A stretch of 64,000 nt of DNA from Rhodoferax sp. (GTDB lineage Bacteria > Pseudomonadota > Gammaproteobacteria > Burkholderiales > Burkholderiaceae_C). Shown piece after piece: positions 16,743 to 25,988 of this stretch. Within the stretch, counting starts at the first letter, position 1, and every line of letters begins with the position of its first letter. Under the pieces are notes generated by a model. That model was not told where the DNA came from. It saw only the letters and a list, made by a program, of their open reading frames with translations, and ran no database searches. The translations under genes were made by a program, and so were the position numbers. The stretch covers positions 1 through 64,000 of the forward strand of contig JAUXOA010000051.1 of NCBI GenBank assembly GCA_030682475.1, in the 5' to 3' direction.

Positions 16743-16756
16743 TTGATATGGATCAG
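16743..16756 (-). promoter_or_regulatory. Candidate FNR/ANR box upstream of nrdD
   Basis: TTGAT-ATGG-ATCAG matches the FNR consensus TTGAT-N4-ATCAA at nine of ten defined positions. It lies about 114 nt before the start codon of the anaerobic reductase, where oxygen-responsive activation would make sense. A convincing -10 box was not found at the matching distance. Confidence 0.6.
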
Positions 16757-16811
16757 GAAATGGCGGATTTTTTCGCGCCGGTTCTGCCCGACCTTATGGG
16801 GTACCCAGCTG

Positions 16812-19556
16812 TCAGTGTGTCGGGGTACCCAACACCATTTGCCACAAAACCAGCACGGCGTCACGCTGTGCCTGCAATTCGGGCATCAAGACCTGGGTCG
16901 GTTCTTCGTTGAGCCGGGCACGGTGTTGTACCCGGCGCAGCTCCCGGTAGGCGCTGGCGGCGGCGTGACCGACCCCGGCGGGCAGCAGGCCGAGCACTTC
17001 GGCGCGTTCCAGCAGGGCGATGTTGCCGGCGTTGTCCAGCAACTCGGGGTGCAGCGCCGCCTGTGACAGCACCAGGTACTGCATGACAAATTCGGCATCG
17101 ATCATGCCGCCCGGGCTGTGCTTGACATCAAACAGCTCGCCCTTTGGCTCACTTTTTACCGGGTGGGCGGCACGCACCCGATTGCGCATGGTGACGATCT
17201 CAAGCTTCAAATTTTCGGCGTTGCGGGGCGCGGCGATGACGGCTTGGCGGATAGCATCGAAGCGTTGCCGCAGCGTGTCGTCCCCCAGCAGGAAGCGGGC
17301 GCGCGTCATGGCCTGATGCTCCCAGGTCCAGGCGGTGTTGCTGCCGCGCTGCTGCTGGTAGTTGGCGTAGGCGTCAAAGCTGGTAATCAGCAGGCCGGAG
17401 TTGCCGTTGGGTCGCAGCGCGGTGTCAATCTCGTACAAGTCGCCCTCGCCGGTTTTGACGGTCAGCCAGTTGATCAGTTTGCGAACCAGATTGGCGTAGA
17501 CCTCGGGCGCCTGCTCATCCTCGTCGGCGTAGACAAACACAATGTCCAGATCGCTGCCGTAGCCGAGTTCCTTGCCCCCGAGTTTGCCGTAGCCAATGAT
17601 CGCCAACTGGGGCGTCTCGCGATGCCTGTTTTTAAGGCGGTCCCAGCACCAGCGGGTGGTCACGCGCAGTACCGCCTCGGCCAGTGAACTCAGGTCGTCA
17701 GCCACCTGCTCGACGCTAAGCCGCCCTTCCACATCGCGCGCCAGGGTGCGAAAAACTTCGGCGTGATGGGCCCGGCGCAGCAGGTTGAGCAGGGCTTCGT
17801 CGTCGTCTTCACCGGTGCCTTTCAGCGCGGCGCGCCGATGATCGAGCTCAAACTCGAAGTCGGCCGCCGAAAAGCGCTCATTCAACATGTCGGCGTTGGC
17901 CAATTCGTCAATCACGCCCGGGTGCAGCAGCAGGTAGCGGGCCGGCCAGCGCGCTGAGCCGAGCAAACGCAGCAGCCGCTCATGCACGTTGGGCCGTTCC
18001 AGCAGCAGGGCCAGGTAGCTTTCCCGCCGCAGCAGCGGTTCAATCCAGTCGGTCAGGCGCACGGCCGCTTCTTCAGTGGCTTTGCCCTCGTGCACCCACT
18101 GGGCGGTGCGGGCGATCAGTCGCATCAGTCTGGCGCGCGCGTCTTCACGCAGGGCCAGCACCCTCGGATGCTCACGCCAGGTGGCAAGCCGGGCGCGAAA
18201 ATTCTCCGGCAGTTGTTCCAGCAGCTCGTCAAAGCCAGGCGCTGCTGCGGCTGTCTTGCCGCCGTTGCCGCCGTTACAGCCCTTGCACTCGTGGTCAACC
18301 CCACCACCGAGCAGCTTGTCAAATTCCTGGGCCACCCCTTCGCGGTGGGCGTCGAGCTGGTGCAAGAACGCACAGGACGTTGCATAGCCCATGGTGCTGG
18401 CGATCCAGGCCAGGTCATGGTCCTGCGTTGGTAGCACATGGGTCTGCTGATCGTCCAGGTATTGAATGCGGTGTTCGACCCGGCGCAAAAAGTCGTAGGC
18501 TTGCGCCAGTGCTTGCGCAGTTGTTGGCGGCATCAGGCCGGCTTTGGCAAGCCGCTCCAGCGCATTCAGGGTAGGGCGCGTTCTGAGCTCGGGAAACTGC
18601 CCGCCCCGAACCACCTGCAGCAGTTGCACGATGAATTCGATTTCGCGAATGCCGCCGCGTGAGAGCTTGACGTCGTTGGCCCGCTCCGGGTGCCCCGCGC
18701 TGCGTTTGCTCGCATGGTCGCGAATTTGCCGGTGCAGCACGCGCAGCGAGTCAAACACGCTGTAGTCGAGGTAGCGTCTGAACACGAAAGGCAGCACCAC
18801 GCTGCGCAGCGCCTGGGTCGAACCGTCGTCCCCACCGCCCAGCCGGGCCACCACCCGGCTCTTGAGCCAGGCAAAGCGCTCCCATTCGCGGCCCTGCACA
18901 TGCAGGTATTCTTCGAGTGCGCCCAGCGACACGGCAGGTGGTCCGGAATTGCCGTTGGGCCGCAGTGCCAGATCGACGCGAAAGACAAAACCGTGCTCGG
19001 TGCTGTCGCCGATCAGTGCGTAGATGGCCCGTACCGCCTTGGCAAAGTACTCCTGGTTTGAAATGCGGGCGCGGCCCTGCGCATCGCCCGCGGTTTCGCC
19101 GTCCTGGTCGTAGATGTAGATCAGGTCGATGTCGCTCGAAACGTTGAGCTCCCGCGCCCCTAATTTGCCCATGCCGACGATCCAGAGCTGCGCGCGCTCG
19201 CCTTCCGGGGTGCTGGGGGCGCCATGGGTCTGGTCCAGCGTTTGCTGCACTTGCGCGCAGGCCTTATGTAGCGCGAACTCCGCCAGGTCCGTCATGGCCT
19301 GGGTGACCTGGCGCAAGGGGGCCTGCTCGTCACAGTCCAGACACAACAGGCGCTCCAGCACCAGTTGTCGTGTGGTTCGCAAAGCGCTGCTGATGTCAAA
19401 GCCCAAAGCCCGAAGAGCATCAAATGTCTGCGCCATCGAAGTCGGGTCCGGCAACCCTGATGGCAATAAATGCAGTTGACTCTCAAAGCGACGTCGAACG
19501 CGCTGGCCGAAGCGCGAGTGGGATGACAATGCGGGGCGGGTCATAATTCCTGTCAT
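16812..19556 (-). CDS. glnE: Bifunctional glutamine synthetase adenylyltransferase/adenylyl-removing enzyme
   Basis: This protein of ~914 residues controls glutamine synthetase by attaching and removing AMP according to nitrogen status. It has two nucleotidyltransferase halves. The N-terminal (deadenylating) half has GMGKLGARELNVSSDIDLIY and the C-terminal (adenylylating) half has GYGKLGGKELGYGSDLDIVF, each keeping the paired aspartates. A regulatory linker with several GlnE-family blocks lies between. Two ATG codons 12 nt apart (19556, 19544) could start it. It is divergent from the YhdP-like gene with only 15 bp between start codons, so both promoters must lie partly inside coding sequence. 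Confidence 0.95.
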   Translation of the reverse strand: MTGIMTRPALSSHSRFGQRVRRRFESQLHLLPSGLPDPTSMAQTFDALRALGFDISSALRTTRQLVLERLLCLDCDEQAPLRQVTQAMTDLAEFALHKACAQVQQTLDQTHGAPSTPEGERAQLWIVGMGKLGARELNVSSDIDLIYIYDQDGETAGDAQGRARISNQEYFAKAVRAIYALIGDSTEHGFVFRVDLALRPNGNSGPPAVSLGALEEYLHVQGREWERFAWLKSRVVARLGGGDDGSTQALRSVVLPFVFRRYLDYSVFDSLRVLHRQIRDHASKRSAGHPERANDVKLSRGGIREIEFIVQLLQVVRGGQFPELRTRPTLNALERLAKAGLMPPTTAQALAQAYDFLRRVEHRIQYLDDQQTHVLPTQDHDLAWIASTMGYATSCAFLHQLDAHREGVAQEFDKLLGGGVDHECKGCNGGNGGKTAAAAPGFDELLEQLPENFRARLATWREHPRVLALREDARARLMRLIARTAQWVHEGKATEEAAVRLTDWIEPLLRRESYLALLLERPNVHERLLRLLGSARWPARYLLLHPGVIDELANADMLNERFSAADFEFELDHRRAALKGTGEDDDEALLNLLRRAHHAEVFRTLARDVEGRLSVEQVADDLSSLAEAVLRVTTRWCWDRLKNRHRETPQLAIIGYGKLGGKELGYGSDLDIVFVYADEDEQAPEVYANLVRKLINWLTVKTGEGDLYEIDTALRPNGNSGLLITSFDAYANYQQQRGSNTAWTWEHQAMTRARFLLGDDTLRQRFDAIRQAVIAAPRNAENLKLEIVTMRNRVRAAHPVKSEPKGELFDVKHSPGGMIDAEFVMQYLVLSQAALHPELLDNAGNIALLERAEVLGLLPAGVGHAAASAYRELRRVQHRARLNEEPTQVLMPELQAQRDAVLVLWQMVLGTPTH

Positions 19557-19571
19557 ATCTCCAAGTTCTCA

Positions 19572-22500
19572 ATGATTGACTTGACGCCTGCCCCTTCATC
19601 ACTGCTAAAAACCTTGACAACTGTTGCCCGCTGGTCGCTGTGGTTGTTGTTAAGTGCGTGGTTTGTTTTTTTGCTGGCTTGGGGCGCGTTGCATTGGCTG
19701 ATTGTGCCGCGAATCGGTGAGTTTCGCCCGCAACTCGAAGTCAAGGCCACGCAGGTCCTGGGTATACCGGTGCGTATTGGTAGCATTGCAGCGCATTCGA
19801 CCGGCATGATCCCGTCGATCGAACTCACCAATGTCCAGTTGTTTGATGCCCAGGGTCGGGAAGCCTTGCTACTGCCGCGCGTTCTTGCCGCCCTGTCACC
19901 GCGCTCGATCTGGAATCTCGGCTTCGAACAACTTTATGTGGATCGGCCTGAGCTCAATATCCGGCGCGATCGGAACGGAAAAATAAGTGTGGCGGGGCTC
20001 GATATTTCCAAAAATGGAGATTTGGGCAAGGGCGCTGCAGACTGGTTTTTTTCGCAGATCGAGTTTGCCATTCATGACGGTACCATCCAATGGACGGATG
20101 AATTGCGGGCGGCCCCCACCTTGGCGCTCAAACAGGTGGAACTGGTGGTACGCAACACGGCGCGCAAGCACGAGATGCGGCTGGATGCCACGCCGCCGAC
20201 GCTTTGGGGCGAGCGATTCAGTATGAGAGGCATGTTTGCGCAGCCCTTGCTGTCGCTCAACAAGGGTCAGTGGCAGGATTGGGAAGGCCAGCTCTACGCA
20301 GCATTTACGCGGGTTGATCTGTCCGAACTGCGGCGTCATGCCGATTTAGGTGTCGATCTGGCGCACGGCAATGGTGCGCTAACTGCCTGGGTGGATGTCA
20401 GCCGGGGGCAGGTGGTGGGGGTGGTGGCGGACGTTGCCCTGGCGCAAGTCAGTGTCACGCTGGGCGCCGGCTTGCAAGCTTTGGAGTTGCAGTCAGTACG
20501 TGGGCGCCTGGGAGGGCGGGTGCTCGTGTCCGGTTTCGAATTTTCAACCCAGGCGCTTCAGTTTGACACCCGTGACGGCTTGCGCTGGCCGGGTGGCAAT
20601 ATCAGCGTCACGTACCTGGGCGCCGAAGGCAAGTTGCCCGCTCGCGGGGAGCTCAAAGCCGACAAGCTGGATCTGGCCGCGTTGTCACAGATCGCCAAAC
20701 GCTTGCCGATTGACCCGCAAGCGCGTGCCAGGCTGCTGGCGTACGCGCCCAAAGGGCTGGTGCAGCGGATACAGGCCAGTTGGCAGGGGCCCGTGGCTGC
20801 CTTGAGCAAATATGAGGTCAAGGGACAGGTAACCCAACTTGAACTGGCCGCGCAAGGCGCCACGCCAGCAGCGAAGGGCGCGACCAAGCCTTCGGTGACT
20901 GTTGGTACTCCCGGTCTGCGGGGTGCCAGCATCGAGTTTGACTTCAACCAGTCCGCTGGCCGGGCCAGCCTCAGCCTGACCAACGGTGCCGTGGCGCTGC
21001 CGGGCGTGTTGGATGAGCCCGTGATTCCGGTCACGCAGTTGTCAGCCGATGCCAGGTGGCAAATCAATGGTGATCGGATTGCCGTGCAACTGCCCAACGT
21101 GAAGTTCAGCAACGCCGATGCCCAAGGGGAGGCGCAAATCAAATGGGAGACCAGCGACCCGGCCAAGTCCAGTAGCCGTTCCCGCTTTCCGGGCGTACTC
21201 GATCTGCAGGCCAGCCTGAGTCGTGCTGAGGGGACGCGGGTGCACCGTTATCTGCCCGCCATCATTGACCGGCCGGTACGTGATTACGTGCGTGACGCAA
21301 TTCAGGCCGGGACCGCCAGCGCAGTCAAGTTCAAGGTCAAGGGCGATCTGCACAACCTGCCCTTTACCGACCCGAAGCAGGGAGAATTCCGGATTTCAGC
21401 CGACGTTCAGAATGCAACGTATGCCTACGTGCCGCGCAGTATCCAGGCCCCGGATGCCCTGCCCTGGCCGGCTTTGATGCAGCTCAGTGGCGAACTGGTG
21501 ATTGACCGTACGCAGCTTCAGGTCAGGGGCGCGCGTGCCAGGATGGGTGCCACCTCCGGCTTGCAGCTCAGCAAGGTGGAGGCCCTGATTCCCGATTTGA
21601 GTCATGCAACAGTGACTGTCAATGCCGAAGCGCGTGGTGCGCTGGGTGAGGTGCTGGGTATTGTCAATGGCGCCCCGGTGGGAGCGATGATCGGGCGTGT
21701 CCTGAGCAAGGCGGCGGCAACCGGAAGCGCCGATTACAAGTTGAAACTGACCCTGCCCATCGCCACCCTTGACAAATCAACGGTGCAGGGCAGCGTCACG
21801 CTCAGCGGTAACGACATTCAGATAGTCCCGGGTACACCTAAATTGACCCAGTCCCGTGGCGTGGTAAGTTTTTCTGAAAACGGCTTTTCCATTACCGGTG
21901 GCCAGGCGCGAATGCTGGGGGGTGAGGCACGTCTCGAAGGTGGTTCGATGGCACTCTCTGGCGCCAGCGCGGCAAGCAATGCCAGCCGCACGGCGGCCTC
22001 GATGGTGATCCGCGCCAGCGGTACGGTCTCGGCCGAAGGTTTGCAACAAGCCAAAGAGCTTGGCTTTGTGGCACGCATGGCGCAGCATGCCAGTGGCAGT
22101 GCGGCTTACACGGCCGTGTTGGGTTTTCGTCGGGGCGAACCTGAATTAACAGTGTCCAGCAATTTGCAGGGTCTGGGCCTTAGCCTGCCCGCGCCATTGA
22201 ACAAGAGCGCCGAGACGGTACTTCCATTTCGGCTGGAGACTGCGCTGGATCGCGAGTCTTTGCTACCAGGGCCTGGCGGGCAGGTGCGCCTGCGGGACCA
22301 GTTGACGCTGGACCTCGGGCGCCTGGCTTCAATCGTGTATTTCCGCGATTTGTCGGGCGCCGAGCCCCGCGTCACGCGCGGTAGTATCGGTGTTGGCCTG
22401 TCGCCGCAAGAGGCGGCACCGGTGCCTGATGCAGGGGTGGTGGCCAACATCAACCTGGACGCCTTTAATCTGGACGCCTGGAGCAGCGTGTTGTCACAGG

Positions 22501-23750
22501 CGGCCGGCACATCGTTGACGGCGGCCGCGCCTGCCACGGCAACTAGCGCGCGAACACCGGGCGTCGAAACGGGCAGCGCGCCCTTGAGCTACCTGCCCAC
22601 CATCATGGCGGTGCGGGCGCGGGAGTTGACTTATGGTGGGCGCAAACTCAAAAATGTGGTGGTTGGGGGCTCGCGCGAGGGGCTTCTGTGGCGCGCCAAT
22701 CTGGATGCCAGTGAACTCAATGGTTACCTGGAATACCGCCAGCCCTCGGGCGCCGGTGAGGGCCGTGTGTATGCCCGGCTGGCCCGATTGACCATTGCGC
22801 CAGGTGCGGCCAGCGAGGTCGAGGCACTGCTCAATGAGCAGCCTGCGAGCATTCCGGCCCTGGATATCGTGGTTGAAGATTTTGAACTGCGCGGCAAACG
22901 GCTCGGACGGGTCGAGGTGGAGGCCATCAACCGGCTCGCCGGTGCGGTAGCGCGGGAGGGTGGTGTACGCGAGTGGCGGCTCAACAAGTTCAACATGATC
23001 ACGCCGGAAGCGGTGCTGACGGCGACCGGCAACTGGGCCAGTATCAGTGCGCCCGCGCGGCGGCGCACGGTGCTCAATTTCAAGCTTGACATTGCGGACG
23101 GGGGCGCACTGTTGTCGCGTCTTGGCATGAAGGACGTGGTTCGAAAAGGACGCGGCAAGATGGAAGGGCAAGTGGACTGGATTGGATCGCCGATCACGCT
23201 GGACTACCCTTCCATGGGCGGCGCCTTCACCGTCAATGTGGAAAATGGTCAATTTTTGAAGGCTGATCCGGGCATTGCCAAGTTGCTGGGTGTGCTCAGT
23301 CTGCAGTCATTGCCACGCCGCTTGACGCTGGATTTTCGCGACGTTTTCAGCGAAGGCTTCGCTTTTGACTTTCTTCGCGGTGACATCAGCATTGAGCAGG
23401 GCATTGCCAAAACCAATAATCTGCAGATGAAAGGCGTCAATGCGGCTGTGCTGATGGAGGGACGGGCCGATATTGCGAAAGAAACACAGGACATCAAGGT
23501 GGTGGTGGTGCCCGAAATCAACGCCGGAACCGCGTCACTGATTGCGACGGTCATTAACCCGGCGATCGGGCTGGGCACCTTTTTGGCCCAAATGTTTTTG
23601 AAGCGCCCCTTGACCGAAGCCGCAACCCAGGAGTTCCACGTTGATGGCAGTTGGGCCGACCCCAAAATCACCAGGGTGCAACGCAAAGCGGTGATAGGCG
23701 ACGACACACTGGACGCCACAACCGGCAGTACGAAGGAGGTGTCGCGATGA
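19572..23750 (+). CDS. YhdP/AsmA-like family protein (TIGR02099-type)
   Basis: This very large protein (1392 residues) has one N-terminal membrane anchor (WSLWLLLSAWFVFLLAWGALHWLIV, about residues 20-44). A long periplasmic beta-rich region follows, ending in the AsmA-like C-terminal part (GRADIAKETQDIKVVVVPEI, AQMFLKRPLTEAATQEFHVDG). Proteins of this family (YhdP, TamB and AsmA relatives) are thought to bridge the envelope and move phospholipids to the outer membrane. The start is ATG. Its stop overlaps the following amidase start by 4 nt, indicating an operon. Confidence 0.88.
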   Translation: MIDLTPAPSSLLKTLTTVARWSLWLLLSAWFVFLLAWGALHWLIVPRIGEFRPQLEVKATQVLGIPVRIGSIAAHSTGMIPSIELTNVQLFDAQGREALLLPRVLAALSPRSIWNLGFEQLYVDRPELNIRRDRNGKISVAGLDISKNGDLGKGAADWFFSQIEFAIHDGTIQWTDELRAAPTLALKQVELVVRNTARKHEMRLDATPPTLWGERFSMRGMFAQPLLSLNKGQWQDWEGQLYAAFTRVDLSELRRHADLGVDLAHGNGALTAWVDVSRGQVVGVVADVALAQVSVTLGAGLQALELQSVRGRLGGRVLVSGFEFSTQALQFDTRDGLRWPGGNISVTYLGAEGKLPARGELKADKLDLAALSQIAKRLPIDPQARARLLAYAPKGLVQRIQASWQGPVAALSKYEVKGQVTQLELAAQGATPAAKGATKPSVTVGTPGLRGASIEFDFNQSAGRASLSLTNGAVALPGVLDEPVIPVTQLSADARWQINGDRIAVQLPNVKFSNADAQGEAQIKWETSDPAKSSSRSRFPGVLDLQASLSRAEGTRVHRYLPAIIDRPVRDYVRDAIQAGTASAVKFKVKGDLHNLPFTDPKQGEFRISADVQNATYAYVPRSIQAPDALPWPALMQLSGELVIDRTQLQVRGARARMGATSGLQLSKVEALIPDLSHATVTVNAEARGALGEVLGIVNGAPVGAMIGRVLSKAAATGSADYKLKLTLPIATLDKSTVQGSVTLSGNDIQIVPGTPKLTQSRGVVSFSENGFSITGGQARMLGGEARLEGGSMALSGASAASNASRTAASMVIRASGTVSAEGLQQAKELGFVARMAQHASGSAAYTAVLGFRRGEPELTVSSNLQGLGLSLPAPLNKSAETVLPFRLETALDRESLLPGPGGQVRLRDQLTLDLGRLASIVYFRDLSGAEPRVTRGSIGVGLSPQEAAPVPDAGVVANINLDAFNLDAWSSVLSQAAGTSLTAAAPATATSARTPGVETGSAPLSYLPTIMAVRARELTYGGRKLKNVVVGGSREGLLWRANLDASELNGYLEYRQPSGAGEGRVYARLARLTIAPGAASEVEALLNEQPASIPALDIVVEDFELRGKRLGRVEVEAINRLAGAVAREGGVREWRLNKFNMITPEAVLTATGNWASISAPARRRTVLNFKLDIADGGALLSRLGMKDVVRKGRGKMEGQVDWIGSPITLDYPSMGGAFTVNVENGQFLKADPGIAKLLGVLSLQSLPRRLTLDFRDVFSEGFAFDFLRGDISIEQGIAKTNNLQMKGVNAAVLMEGRADIAKETQDIKVVVVPEINAGTASLIATVINPAIGLGTFLAQMFLKRPLTEAATQEFHVDGSWADPKITRVQRKAVIGDDTLDATTGSTKEVSR

Positions 23751-24586
23751 AAGTATCGGCCATTCAAATGGTGTCAAGCACCCAATTGCAGAGCAACCTG
23801 GACAGTGCCCATGCGCTGTTGCGTGCGGCGGCCAAAGAGGGGGCCGAGCTGGCGCTGTTGCCCGAGTATTTTTGTCTGCTGGGCCACCGCGATACCGACA
23901 AACTGGCTGTCCAGGAGTCGTTTGGCGCAGGGCCGATCCAGCGCTTCCTGTCCGATACGGCACGTGAATTGGGTCTGTGGATCGTGGGCGGGACACTGCC
24001 GCTGTCAACGGTCCACGGCGATGCGGACGCAATCGGTGCAGCGGGCCGCGTCTTCAACAGCACGCTGGTTTACTCACCCGATGGCAAGTGTGTGGCACGT
24101 TACGACAAAATCCATCTTTTCCGGTTTGACAACGGGCAGGAACGCTATGACGAGTCATTTGTGCTGGTGCCTGGGCGTGAGCCGGTGGTGTTCGAGTTGG
24201 CGTCCCGCGATGGCCATTGCTGGCGTGTGGGCTTGAGTGTTTGTTATGACCTGCGCTTTCCGGAGCTCTACCGGGCCTACGCCCGTGCCGGGGTTGACCT
24301 GCTGCTGGTGCCGAGCGCCTTCACCTACACCACGGGGCAGGCGCACTGGGAGGTGCTGCTGCGTGCGCGAGCGATTGAAAACCTGGCTTTTGTGGTGGCA
24401 GCAGCTCAGGGCGGGCGGCATGAAAATACGCGGCGCACCTGGGGGCATTCGATGCTGATTGATCCCTGGGGCGGTGTCATCGCGGAACGGGACGAGGCCC
24501 CGGGCGTTGTCAGTACCGAGTTGGCTTACGCCAGGATTGAATCCTGCCGGGCGCAGTTGTCGGCGCTTGAACATCGCGTATTGTGA
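23747..24586 (+). CDS. Carbon-nitrogen hydrolase (nitrilase superfamily, Nit/omega-amidase-like)
   Basis: This 279-residue amidase has the full catalytic set: E40 in ALLPEYF, K121 in RYDKIHLF and C166 in SVCYDLRFPELYR. Overall it resembles the Nit1/Nit2/YafV group, which hydrolyse omega-amides or repair deaminated glutathione. The ATG lies 8 nt after a perfect AAGGAGGT and overlaps the stop of the YhdP-like gene (ATGA), so translation is coupled. The exact substrate is not determined by sequence alone. Confidence 0.9.
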   Translation: MKVSAIQMVSSTQLQSNLDSAHALLRAAAKEGAELALLPEYFCLLGHRDTDKLAVQESFGAGPIQRFLSDTARELGLWIVGGTLPLSTVHGDADAIGAAGRVFNSTLVYSPDGKCVARYDKIHLFRFDNGQERYDESFVLVPGREPVVFELASRDGHCWRVGLSVCYDLRFPELYRAYARAGVDLLLVPSAFTYTTGQAHWEVLLRARAIENLAFVVAAAQGGRHENTRRTWGHSMLIDPWGGVIAERDEAPGVVSTELAYARIESCRAQLSALEHRVL

Positions 24587-24626
24587 GGCACAAGGCGACG
24601 GCATGTGCCTGGCAGGTCTTTTTCGC

Positions 24627-24788
24627 TCAGGTCTTTTCACCGGGGGATGGTGAATCTGCCGCATCCGCGCCAGTGCTGGCCGGCGCTTGCGGCAATTCGC
24701 CATGCTTGCGCCCTGAAAACATGGTCCACCAGACAATCAGCAGCAGCAGCACCAAGGCCCCCAGTGCTTCAAGTAAGAGCAAACTCAT
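24627..24788 (-). CDS. Small single-pass membrane protein of unknown function
   Basis: This 53-residue protein begins MSLLLLEALGALVLLLLIVW, one strongly hydrophobic helix, then WTMFSGRKHGELPQ and an acidic, Pro/Ser/Ala-rich tail. An AGGAG ribosome-binding site lies 7 nt before the ATG, inside codons 3-5 of the divergent mltA gene. Its start codon overlaps that of mltA in the shared palindrome CATG. It reads antisense to nothing else. The function is unknown; the membrane helix, good ribosome-binding site and position support a real gene. Confidence 0.62.
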   Translation of the reverse strand: MSLLLLEALGALVLLLLIVWWTMFSGRKHGELPQAPASTGADAADSPSPGEKT

Positions 24789-25944
24789 GAACCGACTCCT
24801 GTGTACCGTAGTAAATGGCCTGATTGTAGGGATGCTGGCAGCTTGTGGCAGCGCTCCCCGGCAGGTTCCCGTGAACAGCCCGTCGGCCGAGCCGGTGGCG
24901 GTGCCGCTGCCCCAAGGTGACTGGCCGGACGACAGCGGCGCCCTGTCTGGCCCCATTTTGCAAGCCAAAAGCCGCTGGACTGCGGTGCGCTGGGCTGAGT
25001 TGCCGGGCTGGGGCGAAGACCCGCTGCATGAGGCCTGGAATGCCTGGCTTAAAAGCTGTGAGCGACCGGGCCCGGTGTTTGCGCCGCTGTGCAGCGAGGT
25101 GCGACGTTTGAGCATCGGCACCATGGAGGAGCAGCGTGCCTGGCTGATGGCGCGGCTACAGCCGTACCGGGTAGACGCTTTGTCGGGCGGCGCTGAAGGT
25201 CTGCTCACCGCCTATTTCGAGCCGGTGCTGGAAGGCTCGCGCACGGCCAGTGCTGGCTTCTCCGTGCCTTTGTACCAGCCGCCCTTGGGTCTGGCACAAC
25301 GCAAGCCCTGGTACACGCGCCAGGAGATCGACACCCTGCCACAGGTGCAAGCGGCGCTCAAGGGCCGGGAAATTGCGTTTCTGGCGGACCCCATCGACGC
25401 CCTGATTTTGCAGATTCAGGGCTCCGGACGGATGCGGATGACCCAGCCTGACGGAACGCAAACCATGGTGCGGCTGGCTTACGCCGGCTCCAACGAGCAG
25501 CCGTATAAAAGTGTCGGCCGCTGGCTGCTGGACCAGGGCGCCGTGCGCGATGCGTCATGGCCCGCTATCAAGGCCTGGGTCGCACAGAATCCGGGCCGCG
25601 TCAATGAATTGCTGTGGAGCAATCCGCGCACGGTATTTTTTCGGGAAGAGCCCTTGTCGGACCTGGACGCAGGATGGGGGCCCAGAGGCGCTCAGGGCGT
25701 GCCGCTGACGCCGGGCCGCTCGATTGCGGTCGACCCCGGCAGCATTCCCTACGGCACACCGGTGTGGCTGGCCTCCGGTGGCCCCACGGTTAAATTGCAA
25801 AAACTGGTGCTGGCGCAGGACACTGGCAGTGCCATCGTGGGTGCCGTGCGGGCCGATTATTTTGTCGGCTGGGGTACGGCAGCCGGAGAACTGGCGGGGC
25901 GTCTCAAGCAACCCTTGCGGCTGTGGGTGTTATGGCCCAGGTAG
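24787..25944 (+). CDS. mltA: Membrane-bound lytic murein transglycosylase A
   Basis: This lipoprotein of ~385 residues cleaves peptidoglycan to 1,6-anhydromuropeptides at the outer membrane. The signal peptide ends in the lipobox LAAC with C20. The MltA domain includes GLLTAYFEPVLEGSR, IDALILQIQGSGRM and the 3D (barwin-like) segment VLAQDTGSAIVGAVRADYFVG, with the catalytic aspartate in QDTG. The ATG at MNRLLCTVVNG gives a proper signal sequence, but only a weak ribosome-binding site precedes it. It is divergent from a small membrane protein gene with overlapping start codons. Confidence 0.92.
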   Translation: MNRLLCTVVNGLIVGMLAACGSAPRQVPVNSPSAEPVAVPLPQGDWPDDSGALSGPILQAKSRWTAVRWAELPGWGEDPLHEAWNAWLKSCERPGPVFAPLCSEVRRLSIGTMEEQRAWLMARLQPYRVDALSGGAEGLLTAYFEPVLEGSRTASAGFSVPLYQPPLGLAQRKPWYTRQEIDTLPQVQAALKGREIAFLADPIDALILQIQGSGRMRMTQPDGTQTMVRLAYAGSNEQPYKSVGRWLLDQGAVRDASWPAIKAWVAQNPGRVNELLWSNPRTVFFREEPLSDLDAGWGPRGAQGVPLTPGRSIAVDPGSIPYGTPVWLASGGPTVKLQKLVLAQDTGSAIVGAVRADYFVGWGTAAGELAGRLKQPLRLWVLWPR

Positions 25945-25988
25945 GCAAGACCACGTTACCATCTTTGAATTCTGGAGACCTGCACGTA

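Noticed and set aside
16798-16831. Duplicated GGGGTACCCA as a glnE terminator
   Set aside because: GGTACC is self-complementary so the two copies could pair, but one lies inside the glnE coding end and no T-run follows on the transcribed strand.
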